Shown here piece after piece: positions 5,694 through 6,915 of a stretch of 6,915 nucleotides of DNA (its first letter is position 1; each line of letters begins with the position of its first letter). The DNA comes from a crenarchaeote SCGC AAA261-N23 (GTDB taxonomy: Archaea; Thermoproteota; Thermoprotei; Gearchaeales; Gearchaeaceae): assembly GCA_000375685.1 (NCBI GenBank), contig AQVQ01000025.1:10356-17270 (forward strand), read 5' to 3'. The notes beneath the pieces are model-generated. The model saw nothing but the letters and a program-made list of their open reading frames with translations, was not told where the DNA came from and did not search any database. A program made the position numbers and the translations under genes.

Positions 5694-6650
5694 TTAATCA
5701 AGCTTGGTCATAGCTTCAATAACTTTCATCCATCCTTTAGCAACGTTCTCTGGATTGTAACCTCCACCACCCATTGCTACAATTCTTCCCTTACATCTTT
5801 CATGGGCAAGTCTATGCAGATATTTTGCAGTCTCAAAATGAACAGTTTCAGTGTATTCAAGATGCGTGATTGGATCATCCTTCATGCCATCTGTTCCACA
5901 TTGAAAGAGTATCAAATCAAATTCTTTATCTTTAAGGAATTCTTTAACTTTTTCAAATTCTCTTAAAAATTCTTTAGTACCGGAAAAAGGCTCCAAAGGA
6001 ATATTTAACTTTGTATTATACGCTTCTCCTTTTCCTCTTTCATAATCGAAACCAGTTCCAGGAAATAAATAGTTTCCGCTTTCATGGAAATCTACTATGT
6101 ATACATAAGGATCACTTTCGAATGAATAATAAACACCATCTCCGTGATGGGCATCTATATCAAAGTAAAGTATTTTTTTAATTCCGTATTTTTTTCTCGC
6201 ATAAATTATAGCTATTGCAGGATCGTTAAAGACACAGAACCCTGCAGCTCTATCAAAGAATGCATGGTGTAATCCTCCTATTGGATTAAAAGCATGGATA
6301 TTTTTATTCTCAAATACTTTGTCAATTGCGATTAATGTTGATCCTACAACATAGGATGAAGCTTCAAATACACCTTTAAAAACAGGCGTATCGCCGTAAT
6401 CCAAATATCCTGAACCATATTCCGACATTCTCTTTACGAATTCTATATAACTTTTTGAATGGAACAAAAGCAGATTTTCTTCGCTGGCAAAATTCCCTTC
6501 AATGATTTCTGCATATCCTTCTTTTAAAATATTGCTTGTTCGTAATTCTTTAAGAAATAATTCATATCTTTTTTTATTAAGAGGATGAGGGTCAGGAAAT
6601 GCATAATTTAAGTTCTCTCCTAAGGTTACTATTATCTTGCAACTAAGCAT
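5694..6650 (-). CDS. Histone-deacetylase-family (AcuC-like) zinc amidohydrolase
   Basis: This is a 318-residue member of the arginase-deacetylase fold, the family of HDACs, AcuC and acetylpolyamine amidohydrolases. It hydrolyses an acyl amide, and the natural substrate cannot be read from sequence. All catalytic elements are present: the His pair in GGLHHA (His128, His129), the zinc ligands in YFDIDAHHGDG (Asp166, His168) and CGTDG (Asp254), and the transition-state tyrosine in GGGGYNP (Tyr298). FCVFNDPAIA (138-147) and FPGTG (196-200) are further class I-like motifs, and the HPLNKKR start (22-28) is typical. The length matches single-domain prokaryotic members. No acetyl-CoA synthetase or acetoin genes are nearby, so an acetoin role is unsupported. 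Chromatin-protein (Alba) or polyamine deacetylation remain possibilities. Start ATG 6650 has a TATA-like box centred about 26 bases upstream, fitting a leaderless mRNA. Confidence 0.93.
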   Translation of the reverse strand: MLSCKIIVTLGENLNYAFPDPHPLNKKRYELFLKELRTSNILKEGYAEIIEGNFASEENLLLFHSKSYIEFVKRMSEYGSGYLDYGDTPVFKGVFEASSYVVGSTLIAIDKVFENKNIHAFNPIGGLHHAFFDRAAGFCVFNDPAIAIIYARKKYGIKKILYFDIDAHHGDGVYYSFESDPYVYIVDFHESGNYLFPGTGFDYERGKGEAYNTKLNIPLEPFSGTKEFLREFEKVKEFLKDKEFDLILFQCGTDGMKDDPITHLEYTETVHFETAKYLHRLAHERCKGRIVAMGGGGYNPENVAKGWMKVIEAMTKLD

Positions 6651-6671
6651 CTATAGAATTAATAGAATAAT

Positions 6672-6681
6672 TATATTTTAA
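6672..6681 (-). promoter_or_regulatory. TATA-like box for the deacetylase gene
   Basis: The minus strand reads TTTAAAATATAATTA across -31 to -18 of ATG 6650, centred at about -26, the expected place for a leaderless transcript. It is one of the clearest boxes in the window. Confidence 0.45.
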
Positions 6682-6741
6682 AAATATATGGCACATACTT
6701 ATTCATTATAACCAATTGAAAGAAATATCAGAACGCTTTTA

Positions 6742-6831
6742 ACATTCTTAACAACAGGATTTACATAAATGAAAGCCTCGCCATTTATGGCGGGGATGAA
6801 AAGGCTTAAATATCTTAGAATTTAAGAATGT
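6742..6831. repeat. Inverted repeat framing a strong hairpin
   Basis: ACATTCTTAA (6742-6751) and its exact complement TTAAGAATGT (6822-6831) frame a central hairpin. The hairpin has CCTCGCC (6776-6782) pairing with GGCGGGG (6789-6795), one T-G pair, around the 6-nt loop ATTTAT. An alternative outer stem AAGCCT (6773-6778) with AGGCTT (6802-6807) competes for part of the same bases. The GC-rich stem is out of keeping with the AT-rich surroundings. The GCCTCGCC...GGCGGGGATGA shape resembles, from memory, the subterminal hairpins of archaeal IS200/IS605 (TnpB) elements. No protein gene is supported here. Confidence 0.5.
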
Positions 6832-6915
6832 GTTAGGAAACTCAGTGACGCTCCTCCTAAGCTCGATAGAGGGCTTTATGGGACTTAAGGAGGAGCATTC
6901 AGTATCGCAATTATT
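6771..6915 (+). mobile_element. Possible IS200/IS605-type (TnpB) remnant or miniature derivative, running off the right edge
   Basis: After the hairpin at 6776-6795, a plus-strand frame from 6830 is open to the window end and includes GNSVTLLLSSIEGFMGLKEE. The frame's layout (G-N-S-V start, then M-G-L-K-E-E) is reminiscent of TnpB C-terminal tails, whose DNA also encodes the guide-RNA scaffold. The same stretch forms a palindrome, GCTCCTCCT (6850-6858) with AGGAGGAGC (6887-6895), with a further AAG/CTT pairing and one bulged A. No TnpB zinc-finger or RuvC motif is present, and the boundaries cannot be seen. If real, it is a deletion derivative with its other end outside the window. It could equally be an unrelated structured RNA or the leader of the next gene. 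Confidence 0.25.

Noticed and set aside
6752..6915. Open minus-strand frame of about 50 codons reading through the right-edge hairpin
   Set aside because: No start in the window, no family resemblance, and its openness follows from the antisense of structured sequence.

Overview
The window is a densely packed, strongly AT-rich piece of an archaeal chromosome. The archaeal assignment rests on a short splicing endonuclease (EndA), a GEK1/DtdA-type D-aminoacyl-tRNA deacylase, a PIN-ATPase-KH protein, a tRNA without an encoded CCA end, and TATA-like boxes about 25-30 bases ahead of starts with no Shine-Dalgarno, the pattern of leaderless transcripts. A hot-spring or acidophilic member of the Thermoproteota (TACK) is a reasonable guess, but the sequence does not settle the phylum.

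Left to right: (1) 1-335, minus strand, the N-terminal part of a UPF0104/LPG-synthase-type membrane protein, cut by the window edge and split by a -1 shift at a run of ten T. (2) 336-373, a 38-base divergent promoter region. (3) 374-1749, plus strand, endA and dtdA coupled by an ATGA overlap: tRNA splicing plus removal of D-amino acids from tRNA. (4) 1806-3341, a PIN-ATPase-KH protein whose PIN and KH signature residues are eroded. (5) 3342-3642, an RNA stretch with a possible C/D-box sRNA, a clear tRNA-Gly(GCC), and a terminator-like site of the convergent ilvA. (6) 3643-4863, minus strand, threonine ammonia-lyase with a C-terminal ACT domain. (7) 4919-5647, minus strand, a membrane protein that looks like a catalytically dead M50/site-2-protease relative. 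(8) 5694-6650, minus strand, a class I-like (AcuC-type) deacetylase with all catalytic residues. (9) 6651-6915, no clear gene: a strong hairpin inside an inverted repeat, then a GC-richer palindromic stretch running off the right edge, which may be debris of an IS200/IS605 (TnpB) element.

The left half is mostly tRNA and RNA metabolism (EndA, DtdA, tRNA-Gly, possible guide RNA). The right half is metabolic and membrane genes on the opposite strand. The most unusual items are the poly-T frameshift in the membrane gene, the candidate C/D sRNA, the doubly degenerate PIN-ATPase-KH protein, the pseudoprotease, and the structured right-edge element.
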